From: Phenylobacterium sp.
Lineage (GTDB): Bacteria; Pseudomonadota; Alphaproteobacteria; Caulobacterales; Caulobacteraceae
Assembly: GCF_030693405.1 (NCBI RefSeq)
Contig: NZ_JAUYAW010000029.1
Coordinates: 1-40,767, forward strand
Reading direction: 5' to 3'
DNA length: 40,767 nt
Positions 27,050-35,152 of this stretch are shown piece after piece (position 1 is the first letter of the stretch; each line of letters opens with the position of its first letter). The position numbers were made by a program, and so were the translations under genes. The notes beneath the pieces were generated by a model. It ran no database searches. It was given only the letters and a program-made list of their open reading frames with translations, and had not been told where the DNA came from.

Positions 27050-28405
27050 GTGGGCTCAGGACGCAGCGCAGGTCGATCGCGCGAGGACGAAAGTCCCCGC
27101 CGCCGTCTTTGGCCGCCGCCCGAAGGGGCTGGACTGGCGCTGGCTGGCCTTGGCCTGATCTTTCTGGCCCACCTCGCCTATGGCGCCCTGCGGATTGAGG
27201 CGAGCCTGATCACCGTGGGCGCTGCGGCCCTCCTGTTGCTCGCCTGCATCGCAATCCCGAGCGTCCGGCGCGATCTTCTGCGGGTCCGGGGGCTCGCCAT
27301 TCCCGCCGTTTTGTTCGGCCTGGTGTTGCTCGCCGGGGTCTTGTCCCTAACCCCCTTTGGCCCCGCCGGTGTCCACCCTGTTTGGGCCTATGTGGGACAG
27401 ACACCAGGCGCCGCCACAATCGACCGTTCGGCTACCACCTTGGAGCTGATCAAGCTCCTTGGTCTGGGCTGCATCTTTCTCGTCGGCGCAGCCACGGGCG
27501 CCTCAGACGCGCGGGCGAAGACTACGGTCAATCTGATGATCGCCTTGGCGGCTATCTTCGGCCTCTGGGCCTTTTTCAGCTTCGCCACTGGGACGCAGTA
27601 TCAGACCCAAAGGGGTCGCCTCGAAGGGACCCTGATGAGCCCCAATACGGCGGGCACCTTCTTCGCCATGATGGTCATCGTCACCTTAGGCCCATTGCTG
27701 CGCGATTTGCGCGGGGTGCGTGCCGGGCAGGCTCTGCAGGCGGCGACCGGCTATTGGGCGGCCTTGATCATCCTGGTGGGCTGCCTGCTGGCCACGGCCT
27801 CAAGGGGCGCGGCCCTGGGAACGGCGGTTGGCGTTCTTGGCCTCGTCATCATTCTGTTCTTCGCTGGGCGGGTGAGCTGGAGCCGGGTCACCCTGATCAT
27901 GCTCGCCGCGGTCGTGGCGGCTTTGGCCAGCCTCTACTTTGTCGGTGAGCGACTGCTGGGCCGGTTCGCCAATTTCGATCAGGACGCCAGCAGCCGCGCG
28001 GAAATGTTCGCCATGCACTGGCGCGCCTTCCTGGCGGCCCCGATCGGTGGCTATGGCCTTGGGACCTTCGACACCATTCACCGAATCTTGCTCGACGCCA
28101 CGACCTTCAGCTCCATGTGGACGGTCAGAGCGACGCACAATGTCTATCTGCAGTGGCTGGAGGAAGCGGGGCTGGTCGGCGCATTGCCGATGTTTGGGGC
28201 CATCGCCGCGGTGATCGCCATCAGCCTCTGGCGGGGCTTGCGCCGCACGCGAATGACCTACGTCCTCTTCGCCCTATTGGCCGCCAATCTCGCCGTCCTG
28301 GTCCATGGGTTCACTGACTTCGCCTTGCAGACGCCGTCGGTCGCCCTGATGTGGGCCTACTTACTGGGGCTCCAGTTTTCCATGTCGCAGGGTTCGCAGC
28401 GATGA
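27050..28405 (+). CDS. O-antigen ligase/Wzy-type polymerase
   Basis: The 451-residue integral inner-membrane protein has about 10-12 hydrophobic helices. A large periplasmic loop (~300-360) carries the Wzy_C-type motif RATHNVYLQWLEEAGLVG. The family either polymerises undecaprenyl-linked repeat units or ligates polymer to lipid A; within a Wzc/OPX locus a polymerase is likelier. Start GTG 27050 with AAGAGG upstream. The first ~25 residues are Arg-rich and cytosolic. It lies 125 bases after the BTLCP gene and overlaps the next gene by four bases. Confidence 0.88.
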   Translation: MGSGRSAGRSREDESPRRRLWPPPEGAGLALAGLGLIFLAHLAYGALRIEASLITVGAAALLLLACIAIPSVRRDLLRVRGLAIPAVLFGLVLLAGVLSLTPFGPAGVHPVWAYVGQTPGAATIDRSATTLELIKLLGLGCIFLVGAATGASDARAKTTVNLMIALAAIFGLWAFFSFATGTQYQTQRGRLEGTLMSPNTAGTFFAMMVIVTLGPLLRDLRGVRAGQALQAATGYWAALIILVGCLLATASRGAALGTAVGVLGLVIILFFAGRVSWSRVTLIMLAAVVAALASLYFVGERLLGRFANFDQDASSRAEMFAMHWRAFLAAPIGGYGLGTFDTIHRILLDATTFSSMWTVRATHNVYLQWLEEAGLVGALPMFGAIAAVIAISLWRGLRRTRMTYVLFALLAANLAVLVHGFTDFALQTPSVALMWAYLLGLQFSMSQGSQR

Positions 28406-28962
28406 AACCCCCTGCAGTCGCCCTGAAGATCACAGGCTTGGTGCTCCTCCCCCTCACGACCCTGGGACTGGTGGCGGCAGCCCTTGCGGCCCTGTCTCCC
28501 CAGTCGAGCCCGCTTTCCTCCCCCCTGGTGTTGACCCTAGGCCAAAGCCATGCGGCCAATGCGGCGCTGGTCGCAACGCCACCGGACCAGGCGGCCGCGG
28601 CCGCGGCCAGTCAGCGGGCGCTCTCGCAAGCGCCCTATGATTCCAGCTCGCGTCTGCGGCTGGCGTATCTTGATAGTCTGGACGGAGAGCTCAGCGCCGA
28701 GGGCTTAGGGCACCTCGCGCTCTCCTATGAGTTGCTCCCGCTGGACCAATATGTCTCGACTTGGCGTGTTGGCTTCGCCCTTGAGTATTGGGGTGACCTG
28801 ACACCTGAGCTGCGGAAGCAGGTCGAGACCGAGGCCACCACTTTCTTAAAAACGTCGCGTCGGCGGGAAATGGTCGCGACGCTGGAGGCTGTCACCTCGC
28901 CGGCAGGCGTGGTGCCTGCGGTATTCTGGCGTGAGCGACTGAAGCGCAGCCCCCCCAAATAG
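28402..28962 (+). CDS. Small TM-anchored protein coupled to the polymerase
   Basis: I do not recognise this ~186-residue protein. It starts at ATG 28402 inside the polymerase stop (ATGA), so translation is coupled. One membrane helix (~8-32: LVLLPLTTLGLVAAALAAL) precedes a ~150-residue, probably periplasmic, helical part (ALSQAPYDSSSRLRLAYLD, LALSYELLPLD, WRVGFALEYWGDL) that resembles tetratricopeptide-type helical pairs without a clear repeat count. Tight coupling suggests it assists or regulates the polymerase. Small TPR-like partners of polymerases occur in other exopolysaccharide loci. Confidence 0.72.
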   Translation: MKPPAVALKITGLVLLPLTTLGLVAAALAALSPQSSPLSSPLVLTLGQSHAANAALVATPPDQAAAAAASQRALSQAPYDSSSRLRLAYLDSLDGELSAEGLGHLALSYELLPLDQYVSTWRVGFALEYWGDLTPELRKQVETEATTFLKTSRRREMVATLEAVTSPAGVVPAVFWRERLKRSPPK

Positions 28963-29155
28963 GGCACAAACGCGCGCTCGAACTTGCCTATGCCGCAAGA
29001 AGAGGCGGACCCGGTTCAATCGACGCGCGAGAATGACACAGTTTGGGGCCCTAATACTGCACCACAGCACGAACCCCCTTGAGAAACGCCGCATCTTGTG
29101 GCCATAGGAGGAGCACGGCAGCTACGCCGTTAACGTTTTTAAGGGGAGAGGCGAC

Positions 29156-29638
29156 ATGAGCCTCAAAGTGATTGGCGCCAGCGCCGTGGCGCGCGCCATG
29201 GTTGCAGTCACCGGTTTCGGTCTCGTCGCGCTCCCGGCCGCTGTGGCGATCGCCCAGACCACGACCGAAGCCGCGCAGGTTGAGGCCCTTGCCGAGGCCA
29301 TCGCCGAAGCCGTCGCGGAAGCCGTGGCGGCTACCGAAGGCATGTCTGAGGAAGCTCAGGAAGCCGCTGTGGAAGCCGCCATCGCCTCGACCGTCGCGGC
29401 CAGCGGCCTGCCGGCCGACGTGGTGGCTGCCGCGGTCACCCAGTCGGCGACCATTCTTGCCGCGCAAGGCATCAGCACGCCGGCCGTGACGGCCGCGATC
29501 TCGACGGCGTCGGCCGCTGCTCAGCTCGCTGTCGCCCAGGCGCCCGCCGCCGCCGCCCCGGCTGGGGCGCCGCCGCCGCCGGCGCCGCCCACCACCATCA
29601 CCGCGCCGATCTACGTGCCGCCCGGTGCGACGCCGTAA
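29156..29638 (+). CDS. Alanine-rich secreted protein of the polysaccharide locus
   Basis: I do not recognise a family. The 160-residue product has a signal peptide (~1-34, ending VAIAQ). A helical stretch of 4-residue periodicity follows (EALAEAIAEAVAEAVAA at ~43-59, then SEEAQEAAVEAAIAS). A further Ala/Thr/Ser-rich part leads to a Pro-rich tail (APAGAPPPPAPPTT, ending VPPGATP). By hand count about a third of residues are Ala; there is no Cys, Trp, His or mature-region Lys. GGGGAGAGG lies just before the ATG, an excellent ribosome site. It sits between the polymerase unit and the outer-membrane barrel, and a hairpin follows. Possible roles: a matrix or surface protein, an export assistant, or a substrate of the BTLCP protease; none is proven. 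Confidence 0.75.
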   Translation: MSLKVIGASAVARAMVAVTGFGLVALPAAVAIAQTTTEAAQVEALAEAIAEAVAEAVAATEGMSEEAQEAAVEAAIASTVAASGLPADVVAAAVTQSATILAAQGISTPAVTAAISTASAAAQLAVAQAPAAAAPAGAPPPPAPPTTITAPIYVPPGATP

Positions 29639-29662
29639 AACCTAGCTTACGCACAGAACGGC

Positions 29663-29683
29663 GCGCCGCTCACTGAGCGGCGC
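29663..29683 (+). terminator. GC-rich hairpin after the Ala-rich gene
   Basis: GCGCCGCTC (29663-29671) and GAGCGGCGC (29675-29683) form a perfect 9-base stem with an ACT loop, 24 bases after the stop. No T-run follows, so attenuation or partial termination is possible. Confidence 0.55.
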
Positions 29684-29757
29684 CTGCTCTGGCCCAGACC
29701 TGACAATCTCAACCTGGGCACGCGCGCTGCGCGGCCCATGAAACTAGGGGTATTCCC

Positions 29758-31062
29758 GTGACAGCGGACAAGAGAGTCCTCATGGCCGGGGCGGCGATTG
29801 CGATTGCCGCCGGTCTCACCAGCCCGGCGGCCGCTCAGTCCGCTGGCCGTATGGCGGCAGCAGCTGACGCCCAAACGAATTTCGCTCGCGACCGCAATGT
29901 TTCGGTGATGCAGCGCCCGCGCGACGGCTACCAAGCTGTTGGTCTGCGCATGGGCGCCTTCATGGCCTATCCGAAGCTGTCCTTGGGCGTTGAGCACAAC
30001 GACAACATCTACGCCACCGACGGCGGCGAGACCGATGACCTGATCTGGCGGGTCGCCCCGGAAATCTCGATCTCCTCGGATTGGTCTCGGCACTCTCTGA
30101 ACGCCTATGCGCGCTCCTCGATCCTGCGCTACCAGGATTTCGACACCGAGAATTCCGAAGACATCTCGGTCGGCGCCGCGGCGCAGATCGACATGCAGCG
30201 CAACAGCTTCATCACGCTTGGTTTCGATTGGGCCGATCTCGTTGAGCCGCGGACCTCTCCGAACGCGGTTCTGGGCGCCGTCGAGCCGACTGAGTACGAA
30301 ACGACGGCGGCCCGCGCAGCCGTCAGCCATGAGCTGAATCGACTGCGGCTTTCTGGAGGCTATGCCTTCAAGAGCTTCGACTACGAAGACGGTCGCAACC
30401 CCGCTGGCGGCCCGATCACGCAGCAATATCGCGACCGCGATGAGCATGTGATCACCGCGCGCGCTGACTATGCGGTGAGCCCAGCGACGGCGATCTTCCT
30501 CGAAGTCAGCCGCAACGTGCGCGACTATCGTCTCGCCCGCCCCGCTGTGACGCTGGTGCGGGATTCTGAAGGCACCCAGGCGCTGGTCGGCTCGAACTTC
30601 GAACTTGGCGCCACTGCGCGGGGCGAAATCGCCGTCGGCTATCTCAGCCAAGAGTATGATGATCCGACCCTGAGCGACATCGATGGGTTCGGCGCCCGGG
30701 CGCAGGTGGAGTGGTTCCCCACCCAGCTCACGACGGTGACATTCACCGGGTCTCGGACCATCGAGGAAAGCGCCTCCCCCGGCTCGGCCGGTTACACCTC
30801 GGCCAATCTGGGCGTGAAGGTTGACCACGAACTCATGCGTAACGTCATCCTCACGGGCAATGTCTCGAAGGGGAAGGATGACTATCAAGGCATCACCCGG
30901 GAAGATGATCGTTTTAACGCAGGGGTCGGCGCTACCTATCTGCTGAACCGTCACGTCGGCGTGACGCTCGCCTACAGCCACATGGAGATGGATTCCAGCG
31001 GCGTCGGCGGGCAGGACTTCAAGGTCAACAAGGTCGGCGCGACGCTCGCTCTCCAGTTCTAG
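29758..31062 (+). CDS. Outer-membrane beta-barrel of the polysaccharide locus (BBP2-like)
   Basis: A 434-residue protein with a signal peptide (~1-30, ending SPAAAQS). Repeated amphipathic strands fill the mature part (LSLGVEHNDNIYATDGGETDD near the start, RLSGGYAFKSFDYEDG, GVTLAYSHMEMDSS), and it ends VGATLALQF with the terminal Phe of outer-membrane barrels. The early 'EHNDNIY' stretch is characteristic of the putative outer-membrane barrel family (PF10082) found in exopolysaccharide clusters. It is a good candidate for the outer-membrane pore that the short OPX protein lacks. Start GTG 29758 with AGGGG ~7 bases upstream. A strong terminator follows. Confidence 0.88.
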   Translation: MTADKRVLMAGAAIAIAAGLTSPAAAQSAGRMAAAADAQTNFARDRNVSVMQRPRDGYQAVGLRMGAFMAYPKLSLGVEHNDNIYATDGGETDDLIWRVAPEISISSDWSRHSLNAYARSSILRYQDFDTENSEDISVGAAAQIDMQRNSFITLGFDWADLVEPRTSPNAVLGAVEPTEYETTAARAAVSHELNRLRLSGGYAFKSFDYEDGRNPAGGPITQQYRDRDEHVITARADYAVSPATAIFLEVSRNVRDYRLARPAVTLVRDSEGTQALVGSNFELGATARGEIAVGYLSQEYDDPTLSDIDGFGARAQVEWFPTQLTTVTFTGSRTIEESASPGSAGYTSANLGVKVDHELMRNVILTGNVSKGKDDYQGITREDDRFNAGVGATYLLNRHVGVTLAYSHMEMDSSGVGGQDFKVNKVGATLALQF

Positions 31063-31068
31063 TTTGAT

Positions 31069-31094
31069 CGGCCGGATCCAATCGGATCCGGCCG
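31069..31094 (+). terminator. Strong rho-independent terminator after the barrel gene
   Basis: CGGCCGGATCC (31069-31079) pairs perfectly with GGATCCGGCCG (31084-31094) over an AATC loop, followed by TTTTCC. The stem starts seven bases after the barrel stop. It separates wzc from the upstream transcript. Confidence 0.88.
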
Positions 31095-31181
31095 TTTTCC
31101 TCCCGGCGTCTTTCGGCCTTCACTGGCCTCTGGCTTGCAGACCGGCAAAGTGGCAAGGCCTGTTTCGGGACAACAATTTCC

Positions 31182-33440
31182 ATGAATGCTTTCTCCCATC
31201 CCTCCGCCGACCCCAACTTTGAGGAGGCCGGAGGAATGCCGGGCGGCCATCGCGCCAGCGGCGGGCTGGCCGATCAGTTTGATCTGCGCCGGCTCTTCAA
31301 CATATTCCGGCGCCGTGTTCGCCTGTTCGCCGCCGTCGCCGCCCTCGTCTTCTTGGCGGCCATCTTCATCACCTTCACGGCCACGCCGATGTATACGGCG
31401 ACCGCGAATGTGATGCTCGATACGCGTCAAGAGCGGGTAGTCAGCGCTGAGGCTGTGCTATCGGGTCTATCGGCCGATTCAAGCGTCGTCGACACCGAGG
31501 TAGAAATCCTGAAGTCGCGTCGCCTCGCCGAGCGCGTCGTCAATGCGTTGCAGCTCTCGCAAGACCCGGAGTTTAACGCTGAGCTGGCACCGCCGAGCGT
31601 CCTTTCGAACATCAAGGATTCTGTCCTAGGCGTGTTCGGCGCGGCGAAACCCAGGGATATCCCGGACGACCCGATCGCGCAACAGAAGGCTCAAGAGCGC
31701 ATTGTGGACGCGGTGCTCAGCCGACTGTCAGTGCGTCGGGCGGGCCTCACCTATGTGATCAATGTCAATTTTGAGTCGGCGAGCGCGACCAAGGCTGCCA
31801 CCATCGCCAATAAGTTCGCCGAGCTTTACTTGCTCGAGCAGCTTGAGGCAAAGTTCGACGCCACACAGCAGGCTAATACCTGGCTGAATTCGCGCCTTGA
31901 GGGGCTGCGCCAGCAGGTCCTCACCGACGAGGCGGCAGTCCAGAACTACCGCATCGCCAACAACCTCCTGAGCGCCGCCGGCACGAACCTCACTGAAACT
32001 GAAATCTCCAACTACAACATGACGCTCTCGCAGGCTCGCGCGCAGGTGGCTGAAGATGAGGCACGCTTGAGCACAGCCCGGAGCCAACTGGCCCGCGGGT
32101 CCTCTGGCGATGACCTCGGGGAGGCGCTGAGCTCGCCGGTTATCCAAAAGCTGCGGGAACAGCGGGCAACCGTCTCTGCGAAGGTCGCAGATTTGCAGGG
32201 CCGCTATGGGGAGCGACATCCTGAAATGCTCACGGCTAACCGGCAGCTGACTGATATCGACGCTCAGATTCAGGCCGAAATCCAGCGCATCATCTCCAAC
32301 CTTGAAGCCAAGGTTCAGGTCTCGCGCCAACGCGCTGGAGCAATTTCTGGCAGCCTGTCGAACGCGCGCGGCACGCTGGTGGGCAACAACCAAGCCCAGG
32401 TCCGGCTGAACGAGTTGGAACGTACCGCAGAGGCTAGCCGCACCCTCTATGAGAGCTACCTGAACCGCTACAAGGAGACGAGCTCGCAGCAGGGCATCGA
32501 GCAGTCCGACGCGCGCGTCGTCTCCTCCGCCACCATCCCGACCGGCCAAAGCTCGCCGAAGGTGCCCTTGAACCTCGCCTTGGGTCTGGTGCTAGCCATG
32601 GGTTGTGGCCTTGGTGCTGTGGTTCTCGCCGAAATGCTCGACTCTGGCCTGGCGACGGCGGAGGATGTGGAACATCGCCTCGAGGTCTCCTACCTCGGCG
32701 CCGTGCCGCTCCTGGCCTCGGTCGCCGAAGGCAAGGCCAGCTCGCCCATCGACTATGTGATCGAAAAGCCGCTCTCTAGCTTTGCTGAAGCCTTCCGAAA
32801 CCTGCGGGCTTCTGTGATCTATTCCAGGCTTGGTGAAGGCGTGAAGGTGGTTGCCATCACCTCCTCCCTGCCCGGTGAAGGCAAGACCACGACCTCGGTC
32901 TGCCTGGCCCGCTCTGCGGCCCAGCAGGGCCTCAAGGTCATCCTAGTCGACTGCGACTTGCGTCGACGCTCAGTGAACCGCTTGTTTGGCGCAGAGCCTG
33001 CCCGCGGCCTGATCGAGGTCCTGGCCGGCGAAGCGACGCTGGACGAGGTCCTGACGGTCGATCAGACAACCGGCGCTCGCCTGCTGCCGCTCGCCAAGTC
33101 CAGCATGACGCCCAAGGACGTGTTCGGTTCGGCGGCCATGGACCGCCTCCTGGAAGAGCTCCGTCGCACCTACGATCTGGTGATCCTGGACACGGCGCCC
33201 GTACTTCCCGTCGCGGACACCCGGGTTCTCGCCCCGAAGGCAGACGTGGTGGTGTTCCTGGCTCATTGGCGCAAGACGCCGCAGCACGCGATTGAAGCGG
33301 CCTTCCGGCTTCTGTCTGGGACAGGCGCCCATCTGGCAGGCGTTGCGCTCACTCAGGTCGATATGAAGCAGCAGGCCAAGTATGGCTATGGCGACCCCGG
33401 CTACTACTACGCAGAGTACAAGAAGTACTATGTGAGCTGA
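31182..33440 (+). CDS. Wzc-type polysaccharide co-polymerase/BY-kinase
   Basis: The 752-residue inner-membrane protein sets polymer length and drives export. A Wzz-type domain has a first TM helix at ~47-68 and a long periplasmic coiled coil (~200-430). A second TM at ~465-485 leads to a cytoplasmic bacterial tyrosine kinase: Walker A SLPGEGKTTT with Lys568, Walker A' VILVDCDLRRR and Walker B LVILDTAPV. The last 20 residues hold eight Tyr (YGYGDPGYYYAEYKKYY), the autophosphorylation cluster. ATG 31182 has a poor ribosome site; ATG 31236 (residue 19) has AGGAGG at exactly 8 bases and may be the true start. A terminator lies upstream, so it probably has its own promoter. Confidence 0.94.
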   Translation: MNAFSHPSADPNFEEAGGMPGGHRASGGLADQFDLRRLFNIFRRRVRLFAAVAALVFLAAIFITFTATPMYTATANVMLDTRQERVVSAEAVLSGLSADSSVVDTEVEILKSRRLAERVVNALQLSQDPEFNAELAPPSVLSNIKDSVLGVFGAAKPRDIPDDPIAQQKAQERIVDAVLSRLSVRRAGLTYVINVNFESASATKAATIANKFAELYLLEQLEAKFDATQQANTWLNSRLEGLRQQVLTDEAAVQNYRIANNLLSAAGTNLTETEISNYNMTLSQARAQVAEDEARLSTARSQLARGSSGDDLGEALSSPVIQKLREQRATVSAKVADLQGRYGERHPEMLTANRQLTDIDAQIQAEIQRIISNLEAKVQVSRQRAGAISGSLSNARGTLVGNNQAQVRLNELERTAEASRTLYESYLNRYKETSSQQGIEQSDARVVSSATIPTGQSSPKVPLNLALGLVLAMGCGLGAVVLAEMLDSGLATAEDVEHRLEVSYLGAVPLLASVAEGKASSPIDYVIEKPLSSFAEAFRNLRASVIYSRLGEGVKVVAITSSLPGEGKTTTSVCLARSAAQQGLKVILVDCDLRRRSVNRLFGAEPARGLIEVLAGEATLDEVLTVDQTTGARLLPLAKSSMTPKDVFGSAAMDRLLEELRRTYDLVILDTAPVLPVADTRVLAPKADVVVFLAHWRKTPQHAIEAAFRLLSGTGAHLAGVALTQVDMKQQAKYGYGDPGYYYAEYKKYYVS

Positions 33441-33462
33441 TCCAGATCGGCGGTCCGCGAGC

Positions 33463-33744
33463 TCAGCCGAGCGCGCGGGCCACCAGCTGGAAGAGTAGCG
33501 CTGTGGCGATCCAGAAGGCGCTGCAGGTTGCGACCACAAAGGCCAGGGTTCTGCGGGCCGACCAGTTATCCTGCGGCGCCGCCTCGAGCGAGCGGCGCAG
33601 ATGGTCCTGGAGCCGCAGGGCCGGACTTTCGGCGCCGAGATCACTCGGCGAAGCCAGTCTGGCCGACCAGAGCGCAGGCTCCGGCGAGGCAGCGTCAGGT
33701 GTTGCGACCGCTTCTGCGGTCAAAGGCTTGAGTTTGGCGCCCAC
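33463..33744 (-). CDS. Small tail-anchored membrane protein
   Basis: A 93-residue ORF from GTG 33744 with GGGAGG 8 bases upstream. The N-terminal ~55 residues are hydrophilic (KLKPLTAEAVATPDAAS), and one hydrophobic helix closes the protein (RRTLAFVVATCSAFWIATALLFQLVARALG, spanning ~64-93). It looks like a single-pass protein with its helix at the C-terminus. The frame stays open upstream to 33891, but that part is Arg-rich and has no ribosome site. It is convergent with wzc (22-base gap) and divergent from galE. Family unknown. Confidence 0.6.
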   Translation of the reverse strand: MGAKLKPLTAEAVATPDAASPEPALWSARLASPSDLGAESPALRLQDHLRRSLEAAPQDNWSARRTLAFVVATCSAFWIATALLFQLVARALG

Positions 33745-34005
33745 GTCCGGTTCCTCCCGAAGGTCCAGGAGGTGATAACAGGTGGCGGCTAACAAACTCT
33801 CTCTGCGCGAAGACTCTCCTGATCTTTGCGGCTTGGGCTCACAAGTGGACGCTCGCGGACTTCGATCGCCTTCGCGCCGCATGGGAATCACGACGACTCA
33901 TCACGCCCTCGCCCGAAGAGCGGCCCTCTCAAATTTGTCTTGGTCCTGTCGTCATGGCGAGCGGACCGGCGGCTAAACGGCCTAGGGGTGAAAGTGGAAA
34001 GTAGC

Positions 34006-35001
34006 ATGCCGACGGTCTTGGTCACGGGAGGCGCGGGCTATGTGGGCTCGCACACCAGTCTTCGCCTGGCGGAGGCCGGGTTTCTCCCCGTCGCCTATGA
34101 CAATCTCAGCAATGGGCATGCCGAGTTCGCCCAATGGGGCCCGCTGGAGGTCGGCGACATCCGTGACGCCGCGCGCCTGGACGAGGTCTTCGCCAGGCAC
34201 AGACCCGTGGCCGTCCTGCACTTTGCGGCCCTGATCGAGGTCGGCGAGTCGGTGCGTCACCCCGACCGCTTCTACGACAACAATGTCTCCGGCGCCCTGA
34301 CCCTAATCGACGCCGCCCGCCGGGCCGGCGTCGGCGCTATGGTCTTCTCCTCGACCTGCGCCACCTATGGCGACCCCCAGCAGATCCCGATGGACGAGAC
34401 CCATCCGCAAGTCCCGCTCAGTCCCTATGGCCGCACCAAGCTGATGGTCGAGCAGGTCCTGAGCGACCTGGACCGCTACAGTGGATTTCGGTCGGTCTGC
34501 CTGCGCTACTTCAACGCCGCCGGCGCCGATTTTGAGGCTCGCATCGGCGAGTGGCACGATCCGGAGACCCACGCCATTCCGCTGGCCATCGCTGCGGCCA
34601 TGGGCGCAAACGCCGGCTTCAAGGTTTTCGGCCGGGACTATCCGACCCGGGATGGGACGGCGGTTCGCGACTATATCCATGTCCTGGATCTGGCCGACGC
34701 CCATGTTCGTGCGCTGAAGCATCTGCTGGCGGACGGCGAAAGCGCCGCCTTCAATCTGGGCACCGGGACCGGCTGCACGGTCCAGGAACTGGTCGACGCC
34801 ATAAGCGCCGTATCGAGCCGCCCGTTCGAGGTCACCGACGCCCCGCGTCGGGAGGGCGACGCCCCTGCCCTCGTCGCCGACAACCGCAAGGCCCGCGAGG
34901 TGCTCGGCTGGGCGCCGCAATATGGGCTGAACGACATCCTCGACAGCGCCTGGCGATGGCATACGGAAGGCCTGCCCAGGCTCAGGAGCGCCGCAATATG
35001 A
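34006..35001 (+). CDS. galE: UDP-glucose 4-epimerase
   Basis: A 331-residue extended SDR interconverting UDP-glucose and UDP-galactose. It shows the NAD motif TGGAGYVGSH (7-16), the catalytic Ser/Thr in FSSTCATYG, Tyr141/Lys145 in SPYGRTK, and the sugar-binding CLRYFNAAGAD. Start ATG 34006 (MPTVLVTGG), with GGAAAG upstream; the frame is open for 60 codons further upstream but those residues are not family-like. It supplies UDP-galactose (or a related sugar) to the polymer. It has its own upstream region (33745-34005), shared divergently with the tail-anchored gene. Confidence 0.94.
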   Translation: MPTVLVTGGAGYVGSHTSLRLAEAGFLPVAYDNLSNGHAEFAQWGPLEVGDIRDAARLDEVFARHRPVAVLHFAALIEVGESVRHPDRFYDNNVSGALTLIDAARRAGVGAMVFSSTCATYGDPQQIPMDETHPQVPLSPYGRTKLMVEQVLSDLDRYSGFRSVCLRYFNAAGADFEARIGEWHDPETHAIPLAIAAAMGANAGFKVFGRDYPTRDGTAVRDYIHVLDLADAHVRALKHLLADGESAAFNLGTGTGCTVQELVDAISAVSSRPFEVTDAPRREGDAPALVADNRKAREVLGWAPQYGLNDILDSAWRWHTEGLPRLRSAAI

Positions 35002-35049
35002 TGAATTCTTGCCGCACCGCACACTTTGGGCGCCTGCCTAGCTGGCGCC

Positions 35050-35066
35050 TGGCGCGTTGAGCGCCA
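35050..35066 (+). terminator. Possible terminator after galE
   Basis: TGGCGC (35050-35055) and GCGCCA (35061-35066) form a 6-base stem with a 5-base loop, followed by ATAAGTTCTTT. It is a short but plausible terminator in the 151-base gap before the sugar transferase. Confidence 0.4.
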
Positions 35067-35152
35067 ATAAGTTCTTTCCACCTCGCGTTGAAAGGGCTGG
35101 ATGGCCCTAAATTCGCAGGGTAAAGACCGCGACAACCGTAGGGGGCTGCATC

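Noticed and set aside
29125..29150. CtrA-type box (TTAA-N7-TTAA) before the Ala-rich gene
   Set aside because: Two TTAA half-sites exist but the spacing is 5 bases, not 7.
29647..30981. 444-codon open frame antisense to the outer-membrane barrel
   Set aside because: The plus-strand frame has a signal peptide, beta-strand pattern and terminal Phe; the antisense product has none of these.
33826..34005. 60-codon upstream extension of galE
   Set aside because: No ribosome site, no family similarity, and the Rossmann motif begins right after the ATG at 34006.
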